Positions 22,330 to 33,890 are shown, numbered from the stretch's first letter. The stretch: 64,000 nucleotides of DNA from Megachile rotundata (GCF_050947335.1 NC_134993.1:11904001-11968000); one strand, 5' to 3'. Program-made: numbers and translations. The notes: generated by a model not told the origin, from the sequence alone.

Positions 22330-22556
22330 TGAAAACATCGGAACTGCAAGGGTGCGTCAAGGCTGCGTCACGAATGCGACAAGGGTGCATCAAGGGTGCT
22401 TCAAGAGTAAGTCATGGGTGCGTCAAGAATGCGTCACGAATACGTTATGGATGCGTCACAAATGCGTTAGGGGTGCATCAAGGGTGCGTCGTGAATGCGT
22501 TACGACTGCGTCAAGGGTGCGTCACGAATGCATTAAGACTGCGCCATTAATATTAG
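22330..22556. repeat. TGCGTCA array resumes after C-rich tail
   Basis: After the shared word ATGAAAACATCGGAACTGCA, copy B continues with a further 200 bp of GTGCGTCAAGG / GTGCGTCACGAATGCG units. Copy C goes into non-repetitive DNA at the same word. Confidence 0.9.
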
Positions 22557-24044
22557 AAACTAACATATAGGAATTTGAAGGAAATTTCGTGAAAAGTGAT
22601 TTGGTTTTATAAATGACTAAAAATTGATAAGGTTGTTAAAGAAAAAAATAGCAAAGAACAGAACGAGACGTAAATCGATACGATGAAAAAACCAGAAGAA
22701 TGGACGTTAACTCTTTACCGATCACTCGGCTGCAATTACTTCGATAATCGAGACGTAATGGTGACTGCCGACGATTCATTATTCCTCGGGAACGTTTGTT
22801 ACGCCGTTTACGTAAGAGTCGTGAAGGCAAGGGCAATTAAGGGCAACGGGATAAAGAACGCGTGGACAGTCGGGGGAAATTGATTGGACTCGTGGTAACA
22901 TTTTATTGCGGGAAATTTAGTGCTTTCGACGCTGGGCTTTTGAGAGGATAATATCAAAATTATGGTGTGGACTTTGGAGTATCTTTATTTTGTTTAATGA
23001 TTTTTTGGAGGTACTCATTTTATCAATTTATCAATTTATTATTTCACCAATGTATCAATACACCAATTTACCAATTTGTCAGTTCATCAATACAACACTT
23101 TTCTCTTCTACCAAGTCACAAGAAACATTAACCACCGAAACACCCCACAAAAATCTATAATTGATACATTTTAACAACGTATCAATCAAATCAAACAAAA
23201 ATCAAAGAAAGCATTTAATCAATCGAACGAAAACAATAAAAATCCGGAAACAGTTAATCAACAAGCACAGAAAACATAACACCTCAACACAGTCATACAA
23301 AAAGTTTCGACTAAAACACTCGCAGTCGATCTCTCCAAAAAGCATCGTTCGTGAAATTAATTTAAAGCATAAAAACAAAATAACGTATGAAAATAAAATT
23401 TGAATTGTTGCCACCCAAGCTATCCGAGATCGATAAATTTACGCGAAGTTATTCTTTCATTAAATTTTTTCCCAAACACGATGATGCATTTGCGTTTCCT
23501 TTAAAATAAAGCAATTTTTAACCCCGGCCATTTCCATTCGTTCCATTTATTCGCTGGCATACGCCGTTATAAACTCTGTCGTTATAATAAATGTATTTCA
23601 TTTCGTAAAATATTTTTTTTTTCATCCGCACCGGTTCGCGGTTTAATGCGGAGTATGTTAACGCGTTGAAGTAGTTTTTCAAACGGGCAAACGTATCGCC
23701 GGCTAAAAAGCTGCTGGATAATTTGTGGGAACAGCTATCGAGTTCGTTGTTAACGCAAAGGGGTGTTCATTGTTCGCTCGGGCCGACGCGGGGTTTCGAA
23801 ACTTGATAATATTTCATTGTCCATTATCGCGATACACAGCTACTGAATTATTATTCTGACTTTATTATGCAACCGATACGTTAGATAAGTTTTTGAGAAG
23901 ACCCTCAAAATAGCCGGAGGGAAGAATAACTTGAAGGGATGCTTAAATGTCTATTGTGATACGGTGTATTCCTTTAAATTCACTATTGCGATTTATTTAT
24001 GAGTTATTTTATGTTAGTGATGTCTGTTGAATGTGGAATTTAAT
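22557..24044. other. Island, no gene recognised
   Basis: 22640-22900 is CpG-containing with 66-codon frames on both strands, unrecognised. 23000-23110 has loose ATCAATTTA/ACCAATTTA repetition. 23160-23410 is A-rich. 23440-23900 is mixed, and 23905-24040 is AT-rich and leads into the 9-bp array. Confidence 0.42.
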
Positions 24045-25015
24045 AAGTTTTTTAAGTTTCTAAATTTATCAATTTTATTAATTTTGTTAATTTCATTGGT
24101 TTCATCAATTTCATCAATTTTATCAATTATGTCAGTTTCATTAATTTTATCAAGTTTATCAATTTTATCAATTTTGGCAATTTTATCAATTTTATCAATT
24201 TTGTCAATTTTATCAATTTTGTCAATTTTATCGATTTTGTCAATTTTATCAATTTTGTCAACTTTATCAGTTTTATCAAGTTTATCAAGATTGTCAAGTT
24301 TATCCAGTTTATCAAGGTTATCAATTTCATCAAGTTCGTAAATTTGATCAATTTCGTCAATTTTATCAATTTTGTCAATTTGGTCAATTTTGTCAATATT
24401 GTAAATTTTATCAATTTTATCAATTTCATCAATTTTATCAATTTTGTCAATTTTATCACTTTTGTCAATTTTATCAATTTTGGCAATTTTCTCAATTTTC
24501 TCAATTTTCTCAATTTTGTCAATTTTATCAATTTTGGCAATTTTATCAATTTTCTCAATTTTATCAATTTTCTCAATTTTCTCAATTTTGTCAATTTTAT
24601 CAATTTTGTCAATTTTATCAATTTTGTCAATTTTATCAATTTTATCAATTTTATCAATTTTCTCAATTTTATCAATTTCGTCAATTTTATCAATTTTGTC
24701 AATTTTGTCAATTTGGTCAATTTTGTCAATATTGTCAATTTTGTCAATTTTCTCAATTTTGTCAATTTTATCAATTTTGTCAATTTTATCAATTTTGTCA
24801 ATTTTCTCAATTTTGTCAATTTTATCAATTTTGTCAATTTTATCAATTTTGTCAATTTTATCAATTTTATCAATTTTGTCAATTTGGGCAATTTTATCAA
24901 TTTTGTCAATTTTATCAATTTTGTCAATTTTATCAATTTTGGCAATTTTATCAATTTTGGCAATTTTATCAATTTTGTCAATTTTATCTATTTTATCAAT
25001 TTTATAAAGTTAATC
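24045..25015. repeat. 9-bp ATCAATTTT array, first block
   Basis: Over 100 copies of (A/G)TCAATTTT, with CTCAATTTT and GGCAATTTT variants. Long frames stay open on both strands because the unit is three codons: Ile-Asn-Phe or Leu-Ser-Ile on plus, Lys-Leu-Ile/Thr on minus, including a 284-codon minus frame. These are artefacts of period nine with no stop codon in the affected frames. Confidence 0.97.
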
Positions 25016-25650
25016 AATTTCATCAAGATCGTCAATTTCATCAAGTTCGTCAATTTTATCAATTTCGTCAAATTCATCAATTTTATCAATTTCATTAAGT
25101 TCATCAAGTTCATCAATTTTATCAATTTCATCAAGTTCATGAAGTTCGTCAAGTTCATCAGCTTGATCAATTTCATCAATTTCATCAAGTTCATCAATTT
25201 CGTAAAGTTCATCAAGTTCATCAAGTTCATCAATTTTATCAATTTCATCAAGTTCATGAAGTTCGTCAAGTTCATCAGCTTTATCAATTTCATCAATTTC
25301 ATCAAATTCATCAATTTCATCAATTTTATCAATTTCATTAGGTTCATCAAGTTCATCAAGTTCATGAAGTTCGTCAAGTTCATCAGCTTTATCAATTTCA
25401 TCAATTTCATCAAGTTCATGAAGTTCGTCAAGTTCATCAGCTTTATCAATTTCATCAATTTCATCAAGTTCATCAATTTCATCAATTTTATCAATTTCAT
25501 TAGGTTCATCAAATTCATCAATTTTATCAATTTCATCAAGTTCATGAAGTTCGTCAAGTTCATCAGCTTTATCAATTTCATCAATTTCATCAAGTTCATC
25601 AATTTCGTAAAGTTCATCAAGTTCATCAATTTCATCAATTTCATCACAGA
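25016..25650. repeat. 9-bp TCATCAAGT/TCATCAATT array, second block
   Basis: Continuation in the same nine-base register with C in place of T (TTCATCAAG). A block with CATGAAGTTCGTCAAGTTC and ATCAGC(T)T recurs at 25138, 25255, 25363, 25417 and 25543. All spacings (117, 108, 54, 126) are multiples of nine, so whole groups of units were duplicated. A 449-codon + frame runs across both blocks and ends just after the array. I do not treat it as a gene. Confidence 0.96.
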
Positions 25651-26222
25651 ACTAACATTATATACCTGCAATGAACCTTGTATACAAAACTAATTTAATC
25701 CTTTACTGTAACGAGTCGAAGTAACCAATCGATCACCAAATCTCGTCGAACAATGTTCTTGAACGAGAAATAGAAAAGGCAAAACCAAAGAATGAAGAGA
25801 TCCGATACGGCTGGTAATTTCACGGACGAAAATTGCAAAAGTGTTTGTAGCTTGATGCGAGCTGTTCGTTAAACAAGCTAGCTACGCGGTGTTCGATCGC
25901 TTTTATTTCTGTTTGCCCGCGGGCAGTTATTTCGGAACTTGTTTCACCGATACGCTCGTGTATGGACGTTCAAGCAATAAATATACCCGCATTGCTAGAA
26001 TCTCGTTAATAGCACGTCACTGGCCGGCATAAATCGTTCTGACGCCGGAGGATTCATCATGGACGATGTCAATGAAAGCAAATCATTATTAAGGCACTTT
26101 ACCGTAAGATACTCGAATATTTTGGTAATTGAAATGATTTTGCAAAATTTACGTTTGCGATAATGAAATTTATTTCGTTTATAATTGTTCTGAGTATAGG
26201 TCGTAATGTACTTCCAAAATTT
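25651..26222. other. Island, no gene recognised
   Basis: Mixed sequence with CpG words at 25800-26060 (GCCGGCATAA near 26020). No open frame of note. Confidence 0.45.
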
Positions 26223-26845
26223 TTGTCAAATTTGTAATCAATAATCAGACCCTATAATTTTTCACGAGTCTCGTCAACCCCCTTCAAACTTCATCATAGT
26301 TCTCACTAAATATTTCCGAAAATATCGATCCCAGAGAAAAAAGTTTCAGACAGAAAATGTAGCTCATAAAAGGCTCTACAAAGAAGGTTCTATACATTTT
26401 TGACATAAACCTATTATTTTCTCTGTTATGATCTAAAATAGTCAGGTCCCTAACATTTTTTTCAGTCTCTTTAACCTTCTTCAAAGTTCATCATAGTTCT
26501 CACTAAATATTTCCGAAAATATCGATCTCAGGGAAAAAAGTTTCAGACAGTAAATGTAGCTCATAAAAAGCTCTACAAAGAAGGTTATATACATTTTTGA
26601 CATAAACCTATTATTTTCTCTGTTATGACCTAAAATAACTACGGCCGAGGGTCATATGTATTTTCATTTTGTCAAAAAAATACTTTTACTCATGACAGAA
26701 AAACTAATGGGTTTACGTAAAAAATGTATGGGACCTTTTTTGTAGAGCTTTCTGAGAGCTTCATTTGTCATTTGAAACTTTTTCCTCTAAAATCGATATT
26801 TTCGGAGATAACCTCTTAGGCACGTCGCACCACTATAGTGGCTTT
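26223..26845. repeat. Foldback repeat copy 1 (197-bp units, two direct and one inverted)
   Basis: Two head-to-tail units start with TCATCATAGTTCTCACTAAA at 26291 and 26488 (197 bp apart). Each contains TTTCCGAAAATATCGAT, AGAAAAAAGTTTCAGACAG, GGCTCTACAAAGAAGG or close variants, and TTTTGACATAAACC. A third copy of about 105 bp follows in opposite orientation (26716-26817): TTTTTGTAGAGCTTTCTGAG, then GAAACTTTTTCCTCTAAAAT, then CGATATTTTCGGAGATAAC. The block therefore can fold back on itself. It ends in the perfect palindrome CCACTATAGTGG at 26830-26841. Related copies lie at 30446 and 45740. No coding capacity. Confidence 0.9.
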
Positions 26846-27419
26846 CGCGAAAAAAAGCAACTGGCTGCGAGATGAACAACACAGGATCTTTTCCGTAAGA
26901 GCAGCATCAAACTCAATAGATTTGTTGCTTAAAATCCTCTCTGGTATTCTCTGGAGCTCGTCTGACGAATAACGCAGACGTCGTGGAAGACGTCGGGGTG
27001 AGACGTTGCCGGAGAAGAGATGACAGAATCCAGACGGGTGGCAAGTTTCATCGCCGGGCAAAGTACGGGCATCGTTCACCGGGACACGAGCGACAAGGGA
27101 CGCCACCGAAAGGACAGGAATGCCGTGTCCTGAAGGGGGTGAAGAGGTCCTGGAGAAATGGCGACGCTGCAACGGTGTACGTTTACACTTGGCCACGTTA
27201 AAAGGTCCGCATTCGTCCGCGTTAATGGCAGTCCAACGAGACGAAATGAAATCCCCCGTTCGCCAAACAACGGATTCGAACGCCCTTCGTGATTATTTCT
27301 TTCTTCGTTTGATAAATCTCTTTCATTAGACGCAGATCACCTTTATAGGATCTCTTCCTTACTTTATGGCATTGCGTGCTTTTTAAATACTTTTTAATTT
27401 TTGTGGTTGTTAGAATTAT
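26846..27419. other. CpG-rich island, no gene recognised
   Basis: One of the most GC-rich patches (26930-27300). A 126-codon minus frame (26816-27196) overlaps + frames of 72 and 69 codons. The minus frame begins with basic and Pro/Ser-rich residues and runs into the foldback repeat at its 3' end, which argues against it being a real exon. No domain recognised. Confidence 0.42.
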
Positions 27420-27760
27420 TTATATTTCCCGCGTCGTTTACGTATAGAATTTCATTGGATTCTTTTTGAAATACTTAAAAACCTTGATAGTTGTTGGGGA
27501 CGGTTTGTATTCTCCCGCGTCGCGTCTGCGCATGCGCACGTCACCGAACGCAGCTGCAGCATAATCGTTATAACTTTCTGTAGATTAATTTTGATTGTGA
27601 GGTATTGTAAACGTTTTAAATGTTACTTGAACTTATTCCTGACAAAACTGTGAAGATTCATGCGTACGATTTTATCAGTTTCCTGTTGAAATGTATATTA
27701 AACTTCATAGTTGTTGGAGACTGTATTCTTCTGCGCATGCGCACATCACGTGACAAAGCT
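27420..27760. promoter_or_regulatory. Duplicated NRF1-like palindrome with E-box
   Basis: TGCGCATGCGCA occurs at 27527-27538 and 27732-27743, 205 bp apart, inside a diverged tandem duplication whose flanks share ATAGTTGTTGG(G/A)GAC and TATTCT. The 12-mer is the consensus for NRF1 (Drosophila homologue ewg). The second copy is followed at 27746-27754 by TCACGTGAC, a palindromic CACGTG E-box, and the first by CACGTCACCG. In animals NRF1 sites cluster in promoters of broadly expressed genes, so this may mark a promoter, but no adjacent first exon is recognisable. Confidence 0.55.
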
Positions 27761-28494
27761 ACCCATGATGCATCATAACCTAAAACATTGTATATTACTT
27801 TTAGTCTTACAATCTATCAAACAGTGACTATATTATTTACAAATAATATACAATTATACTACTAATATTTATAAGTGATTAATAATGATTAAATTTTCAA
27901 CAAATAATAGTGCAATCATTATTTGACGTTAAATAAATATCAATTAGTAATAAAACCAATAATCTTAAACTTCCACGAAATAAATCTTAAAAACAATATC
28001 CACAATAATTTATAATCATTACTTTTTTTAACGTTTCTTCTTAAATAAATTTTGTCGTAATTTCATTGTTGCATGATAATTCGAACAACATTTAAAAACG
28101 AACTCTCACGAAGGCTGCCACTTTCCCGTATTACTTTCGCCGTGGTTTCCGTGCTGCAAAGATTTTAGCAAGAATAAAAAGAGAGAACGAAGGCGTTTTC
28201 GTTTCACGAAGACGTGGCTGCACTTCAAACCAGACGCTAACAATGCACCGCTGAACTTGCAGATTAGCATCGCATTAAAACTAACTGAGCTACTTCCTGT
28301 TATCCTCTGCCCTCGTCTCTGTTGCAGAAAAAAACTTGCCTACTCCCGGTCGCAAAACATTTGACCAACTTATTTCGACCGGACATCTTTTTATTCTTTT
28401 AGATACTCATCGAGAGAGTAATGCATTCAGGGTTTGTTAAACTTTTACCGATATGCTTTTTGCTATTTAGCCGAGTGATCCGATAACTTATTTT
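27761..28494. other. Island, no gene recognised
   Basis: 27780-28100 is strongly AT-rich with AATAATTATA-type repetition. 28100-28480 is mixed with CpG words. No notable open frame. Confidence 0.45.
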
Positions 28495-29612
28495 TGACGT
28501 CATTTATTTTTTGCTAGAAATTATTTCAATTATTTTTTGCTATAAATTGTTTCAATTATCTTTTGCTGTAGGTTATTTTAATTATTTTCTGCTGTAAATT
28601 ATTTCAATTATTCTCTGCTATAAATTATTTCAATTATTTTCTGCTATAATTTATTTCAATTATTTTTTGCTATAGATTATTTCAATTATTTTTTGCTGTA
28701 GGTTATTTTAATTATTTTCTGCTATAAATTATTTCAATTATTTTTTGCTATAAATTATTTCAATTATTTTTTGCTATAGATCACTTCAATTATTTTTTTG
28801 CTATAAATTATTTCAATTATTTTTTGCTATAAATTATATGAATTATTTTTTGCTCTGAATTATTTCAATTATTTTCTGCTATAAATTATTTCAATTATTT
28901 TTTGCTATAGATTATTTCAATTATTTTTTGCTGTAGGTTATTTTAATTATTTTCTGCTATAAATTATTTCAATTATTCTCTGCTATAAATTGTTTCAATT
29001 ATTTTTTGCTATAAATTATTTCAATTATTTCTTGCTATAATTTATTTCAATTATTTTTTGCTATAGATTATTTCAATTATTTTTTGCTGTAGGTTATTTT
29101 AATTATTTTCTGCTATAAATTATTTCAATTATTTTTTGCTATAAATTATTTCAATTATTTTTTGCTATAGATCACTTCAATTATTTTTTTGCTATAAATT
29201 ATTTCAATTATTTTTTGCTATAAATTATATGAATGATTTTCTGCTCTGAATTATTTCAATTATTTTCTGCTATAAATTATTTCAATTATTTTTTGCTATA
29301 GATTATTTCAATTATTTTTTGCTGTAGGTTATTTTAATTATTTTCTGCTATAAATTATTTCAATTATTCTCTGCTATAAATTGTTTCAATTATTTTTTGC
29401 TATAAATTATTTCAATTATCTTCTGCTATAAATTATTTGAATTACTTTTTGCTATAAATATTTCAATTATCTTCTGCTATAAATTACTTCAATTATTTTT
29501 TGCTATAGATCACTTCAATTATTTTTTGCTATAAATTATTTCAATTACTTTTTGCTATAAATTTCAATTATTTTTTGCTATAAACTATTTCAATTACTTT
29601 TCGCTATAAGCA
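28495..29612. repeat. 26-bp array with 391-bp higher-order repeats
   Basis: About 42 copies of a 26-bp unit TTTTTTGCTATAAATTA plus TTTCAATTA. Variants (GCTGTAGGTTATTTTAA, GCTCTGAATTATTTC, ATTATATGAAT) recur in the same order. The TATATG variant is at 28835 and 29226, and the GCTATAATTTATTTC variant at 28643 and 29034, both exactly 391 bp apart, close to 15 units. Whole 15-mers have therefore been duplicated. Confidence 0.95.
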
Positions 29613-30193
29613 ATTTTCATGCAAGAAAATTTTGATACTTGTAAGCTAATAAAAATTTGAATTGTTAGTATCACAACAGGTAAGATAATATCGATGTCCA
29701 AATACTCCCAAGCACGAACCTATCTAATTTGCAGCATCCCTCGGGAATACATCTCTACAAGTCCAACTTGTGCATTGGTATTCCAGATCCGAGCGAATCG
29801 TTACGTTACGCATTTCAGATCCCGTTCGAGAAATTTACAGTCCTTTCTGTCCTCCACGACGAGCTCATCTTTCCTCTTCTGATTTGTTTCAGTCGAATTA
29901 ATGCGTTCGATGAGAAGTTCCGGGTTCAATGCCAGACACGTCGCCACGATTTCAATTTACTAGTCGACTCAAACAGGTTCCCCGAGGCGCAGACACGATA
30001 CGTACGCATACCGATGAACCCGGTGCACACTTGGAAACATCCGGTACCGGGTACGTGTCACCGGAGCAGCCTGTTTCATTATCCTCTGATTTCCTGGCGC
30101 TAGTCCATTTCCTTCTTTTGGCGGGAAAACAACTTTACTGCTCTTGCTTCGTTTTTGAATCACGCTGTATATATGACATATCTGTCAGTTGAA
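29613..30193. other. Island, no gene recognised
   Basis: Mixed sequence (29690-30160) with overlapping plus frames (124 codons at 29729-30103, 87 at 29929-30192) and an overlapping minus frame. No motif that I recognise. TGGCGGGAAAAC near 30120 contains an E2F-like GCGGGAAA. Confidence 0.42.
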
Positions 30194-30445
30194 ATATAGT
30201 CATTTAAAGCAGTGGAAATAATACAAGCTAGGAGCGGTTATTCTAATACGGGAATATAACTAGCGGGCGGTTACGACGAGTGGGATGCAGTTATAGCGAA
30301 CGGTAATAATTTAGGATATTAGAAGTATGCGACTGATTTCAGAACATAACATTTCATAGGGTATAGTCATTCAAGGCGTTAGACATAAGCTAAGAGCGGT
30401 TATTTTAATACGGAGATATAGCTAGCGGGCGGTTACGAAGATGGG
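30194..30445. repeat. Two-copy 161-bp direct repeat
   Basis: Two blocks share ATAGTCATT, AAGCTA(G/A)GAGCGGTTATT, TAATACGG and CTAGCGGGCGGTTACGA. GAGCGGTTA is at 30232 and 30393 (161 bp apart). The GC-rich words are unusual for this window. The second block runs straight into foldback copy 2. Confidence 0.85.
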
Positions 30446-31020
30446 GAAGCTTTTCGTTCATCATAGTTCTCACTAAATATTTCCGAAAATATCGATCCCA
30501 GAGAAAAAAGTTTCAAACAGAAAATGTAGCTTATAAAAGGCTCTACAAAGAAGGTTCTTTACATTTTTGACATAAACCTATTTTTTTGCCTGTTATGATC
30601 TAAAATAATCAGGTCCCTAACATGTTTTTCAGTCTCCTTAACCTTCTTCAAAGTTCATCATAGTTCTCACTAAATATTTCCGAAAATATCGATCCCAGAG
30701 AAAAAAGTTTGAAACAGAAAATGAAGCTCTCAAAAAGCTCTACAAAGAAGGTTATATACATTTTTGACATAAACCTATTATTTTCTCTGTTATGACCTAA
30801 AATAACTACGGCCGAGGTCATATGTACTTTCATTTTGACAAAAAAATACTTTTACTCATGATAGCAAAACTAATGGGTTTACGTAAAAAATGTATGGAAC
30901 CTTTTTTGTAGAGCTTTCTGAGAGCTTCATTTTTCGTTTGAAACTTTTTCCTCTAAAATCGATATTTTCGGAGATAACTTCTTAGGCACGTCGCACTACT
31001 ATAATGGCTTTCGCGAAACA
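30446..31020. repeat. Foldback repeat copy 2
   Basis: Direct units begin TCATCATAGTTCTCAC at 30458 and 30655 (197 bp), followed by an inverted unit at about 30880-30985 ending CGATATTTTCGGAGATAAC. The terminal palindrome is decayed (CTACTATAATGG near 30996). Same architecture as copies 1 and 3. Confidence 0.9.
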
Positions 31021-32014
31021 AAATGGACGTCAGTACAAAATGGCCGTCAATACAAAATGACCGTCATAGAAGACAAATTTGAAAACTTATGAAGTCCCAT
31101 TTCGTATCATCTAATCATTCCTCCCCTAATAAGAACACACATAATTCATCAAAATAAATATAGAATAAATGAGCATCGTCCGCTTTAACAATTCCCCAAA
31201 AAGCAAAATGGCTCCTTCCGTATTCCAACGAGCGATCAGCCACTATTTCCACGAGTGAGAAGGCAAATTTTAAATTACTTTGCCGGTATCCAGCGATGCC
31301 AACGTGACCAATTCTTTCTCCTGGCACGTTGTACATGCATTAGCAGCGTTACTCCCCTGCCCCGACCCTACTCTCCCAATGTCGGCGTGTTTTTCTTGTT
31401 TGTTTTCGCCATCCCCCGGTGCCATTACGTAGCCAGCATTTTTTCGCGGTTTTTCTTCTGCTGCTCCTATTTTCCCAGCCAGTCGCTTCGTTGTCCGCGA
31501 CGCTGTCTCAGGGCTAATGAACTCTGACTGATAAGCCGGAATGACGTTTATTGGCCGGCCTTTTTTAGTGAATCAGCAAACCACGCGGTACACTTCCCTA
31601 CGCTTTCAGATAAACGTCGCAATAATTCACTGGACCCATCTACCTTCATTTTTTCCGTCGGATTACTGCCCGACCGTTTGAATCGTTTATGTCGCTGCAG
31701 ATTTAATATCTGGACGTACTGCTTTTGACGATCGCTTCGCGTTTTGTGGACGACGGTTCTTGCGGTTTTACGGGGTAAATGGCGTGATTGTATTTTTTCT
31801 TTGTATGGGGGCTCGAGAAATTGCTTATTTTTAGGTAGATGTTCTCTTACGAGTGTCTGCCTTTTCCGAACGGAGTTGCGAGAAGTATGGTCTCAGTTTT
31901 AGTAATTTTTGTGTGACATCCTGTCAGATTTTTGAGGGAGTATGGGAATGGTAACTCAAGTTGTAATAATATTTGGACAGTGACTTCTCAGATTAGGTAC
32001 TTTTAATGGAAACA
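31021..32014. other. Island, no gene recognised
   Basis: 31020-31080 has three short ACAAAATGG(C/A)CGTC-like repeats. 31250-31780 is CpG-containing with a 90-codon plus frame (31255-31527), Phe/Cys-rich and unrecognised. A 73-codon minus frame overlaps. The remainder is mixed. Confidence 0.42.
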
Positions 32015-32650
32015 TATGTATGTCCAAGCTTAATATCCTGACAATGTGGTGACGCACTTATGACGCACTCTTGACGCATTCATGACGCACCTGCAGTGGA
32101 AATATGATATACTAATAGAAATGCCAGCTTAATTCCTTGACAATGTCGTGACGCACTTGTGACGCACATACAGTGAAAATATGATGTACCAATAGCAATG
32201 CAAGCTTAATTCCTTGACAATATCGTGACGCATTCATGACGCACCTGCAGTGCAAATATGATATACTAATAGCAATGCAAGCTTAATTCCTTGACAATGT
32301 CGTGACGCGCTTGTGACGCACATACAGTAAAAATATGATGTACCAATAACAATGCAAGCTTAATTCCTTGACGATATCGTGACGCACTTGTGACGCACAT
32401 ACAGTAAAAATATGATGTACCAATAGCAATGCAAGCTTAATTCCTTGACGATATCGTGACGCATTTGTGACGCACATACAGTAAAAATATGATGTACCAA
32501 TAGCAATGCAAGCTTAATTCCTTGACAATATCGTGACGCACTTGTGACGCACATGCAGTAAAAATATGATGTACCAATAACAATGCAAGCTTAAGTCAAT
32601 GTCATGACGCACTCGTGACGCACCTTCAGGACAAATATGAAGCAGACTCG
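32015..32650. repeat. 77-bp array with paired TGACGCAC
   Basis: Seven regular units, GCAAGCTTAATTCCTTGAC at 32200, 32277, 32354, 32431, 32508 and 32585 (all 77 bp apart), and a variant at 32123. Most units contain two TGACGCAC words whose starts are 11 bp apart (GTGACGCACTTGTGACGCAC), then ACAG(T)AAAAATATGATGTACC. Minus-strand 64-codon frames are translations of the unit. TGACGCA is the reverse complement of the TGCGTCA core of the composite repeats, but the 77-bp context is unrelated. Confidence 0.96.
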
Positions 32651-32699
32651 TATTTTCACTGCAATGGAAATTCAATTCTAATTATAACTTGTATAAGGG

Positions 32700-33890
32700 A
32701 TGATTGAAAGCAAAATGTGCCTGACACTCTGACTATCATTCCCCATCACATTAGTCCTAGATTGCAATAAAGATGTGTGGGTACTATCACACATCCCCTA
32801 TGACCACATCCTCCCTAGCACCAAGAAGTAACTGGGAATAATGTCAAGTGAGTTGGATATATCACATATTCCATGTCATCTCATCATCCCTAGGTCCTAG
32901 AATCAACTCGCTATAAAGTCAAATGAGTCCTATCTGTCATAAATCATTTATCCTCCGTTATCCCTAGATTAGACGAGTTGGACCTATCACACATCTCCCA
33001 TCGCCATATCATCCCTAGAGTCTAACTGGGAATAATGTCAAGTGGGATGTCACACATCTCACATCACCTCATCATCTCTAGGTCCCAGAACTCGCAACAG
33101 AGTCAAATAACTCCTACCTATCATAAATCTATTATTCTACTATTATCTCTAGATTAGATGAGTGAGTCCTATCAGACATTCCCCATAACCATGCCATCCC
33201 TAGAGCCCAGAAGCAACTGGCAATAATAGCAGTAATAGTAAGTGAGTTCCACCTATCATGCATCCATCACCTCATCCTTAGGTCCCAGAATCAGCTGGCA
33301 ATGAAGTTAAATGACTCCTATCTATCATAAACCCTCCATCCCCCATTATACCTAGATTAGGTGAGTGAGTCCTATCACACATCCCTCATCACCACATTAT
33401 CCCTAGAGTCTAGAAGCAATTAACAATAATAGCAAGTGAGTTCCACCTATCATGCATCCATCACCTCATCCCTAGGTCCCAGAATCAGCTGGCAATAAAG
33501 TAAAATGACTCCTATCTATCATAAACCCTCCATCCCCCATTATTTCTAGATTAGTTGAGTGAGTCCTACCCACACATCCCTCATCACCTTATCCCTGGAT
33601 CCTAGAAACAACTGGAAATAAAGACGAGTGAGTCCTCTCATGCATCCAACACCTCAACATCCCTAAATCCAAGAATCTGGCAATAAAACTGAATCCAACC
33701 GATTATAAATCCATTATTCCACCATTATCCTAGGAAGATCAAGATGTTCCTAGGAAAGAACGATGGTCCTATCTCTCATGTATCCAACACCTCAACATCC
33801 CTAAATCCCAGAATCTTGAATAACCTCAACCTATCATAAATCCATTATTCCACCATTACCCTAGAAGGATCAAGGTGTTAGAACCACCCG
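32700..33890. repeat. About 190-bp degenerate repeats with CCCTAG
   Basis: Recurrent phrases TATCATAAATCC...CATTATCCCTAGATT and CCATC(A)CCTCATCCCTAG, with CTGG(C/G)AATAAAGT between them. The TATCATAAA phrase falls near 32935, 33118, 33321, 33514, 33700 and 33833, mostly 185-203 bp apart. Strongly diverged, with indels. No coding capacity. Confidence 0.82.

Noticed and set aside
24127..25693. 284- and 449-codon frames of Lys-Leu-Thr or Ile-Asn-Phe repeats
   Set aside because: Translations of a 9-bp microsatellite on both strands. Overlapping long frames in several registers are incompatible with a specific coding function.
26816..27196. 126-codon minus-strand frame as a gene
   Set aside because: It runs into the foldback repeat, is overlapped by plus frames in the same CpG-rich patch, and shows no domain.
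27262..27350. tRNA T-loop-like GTTCGAATCC on the minus strand
   Set aside because: No matching A box, acceptor pairing or anticodon arm at the required distance.
28495..29612. CRISPR-like regular array
   Set aside because: Units are contiguous and of one sequence class with no unique spacers. The genome is eukaryotic in character and no cas gene is present. The same applies to the 36-, 77- and 156-bp arrays.
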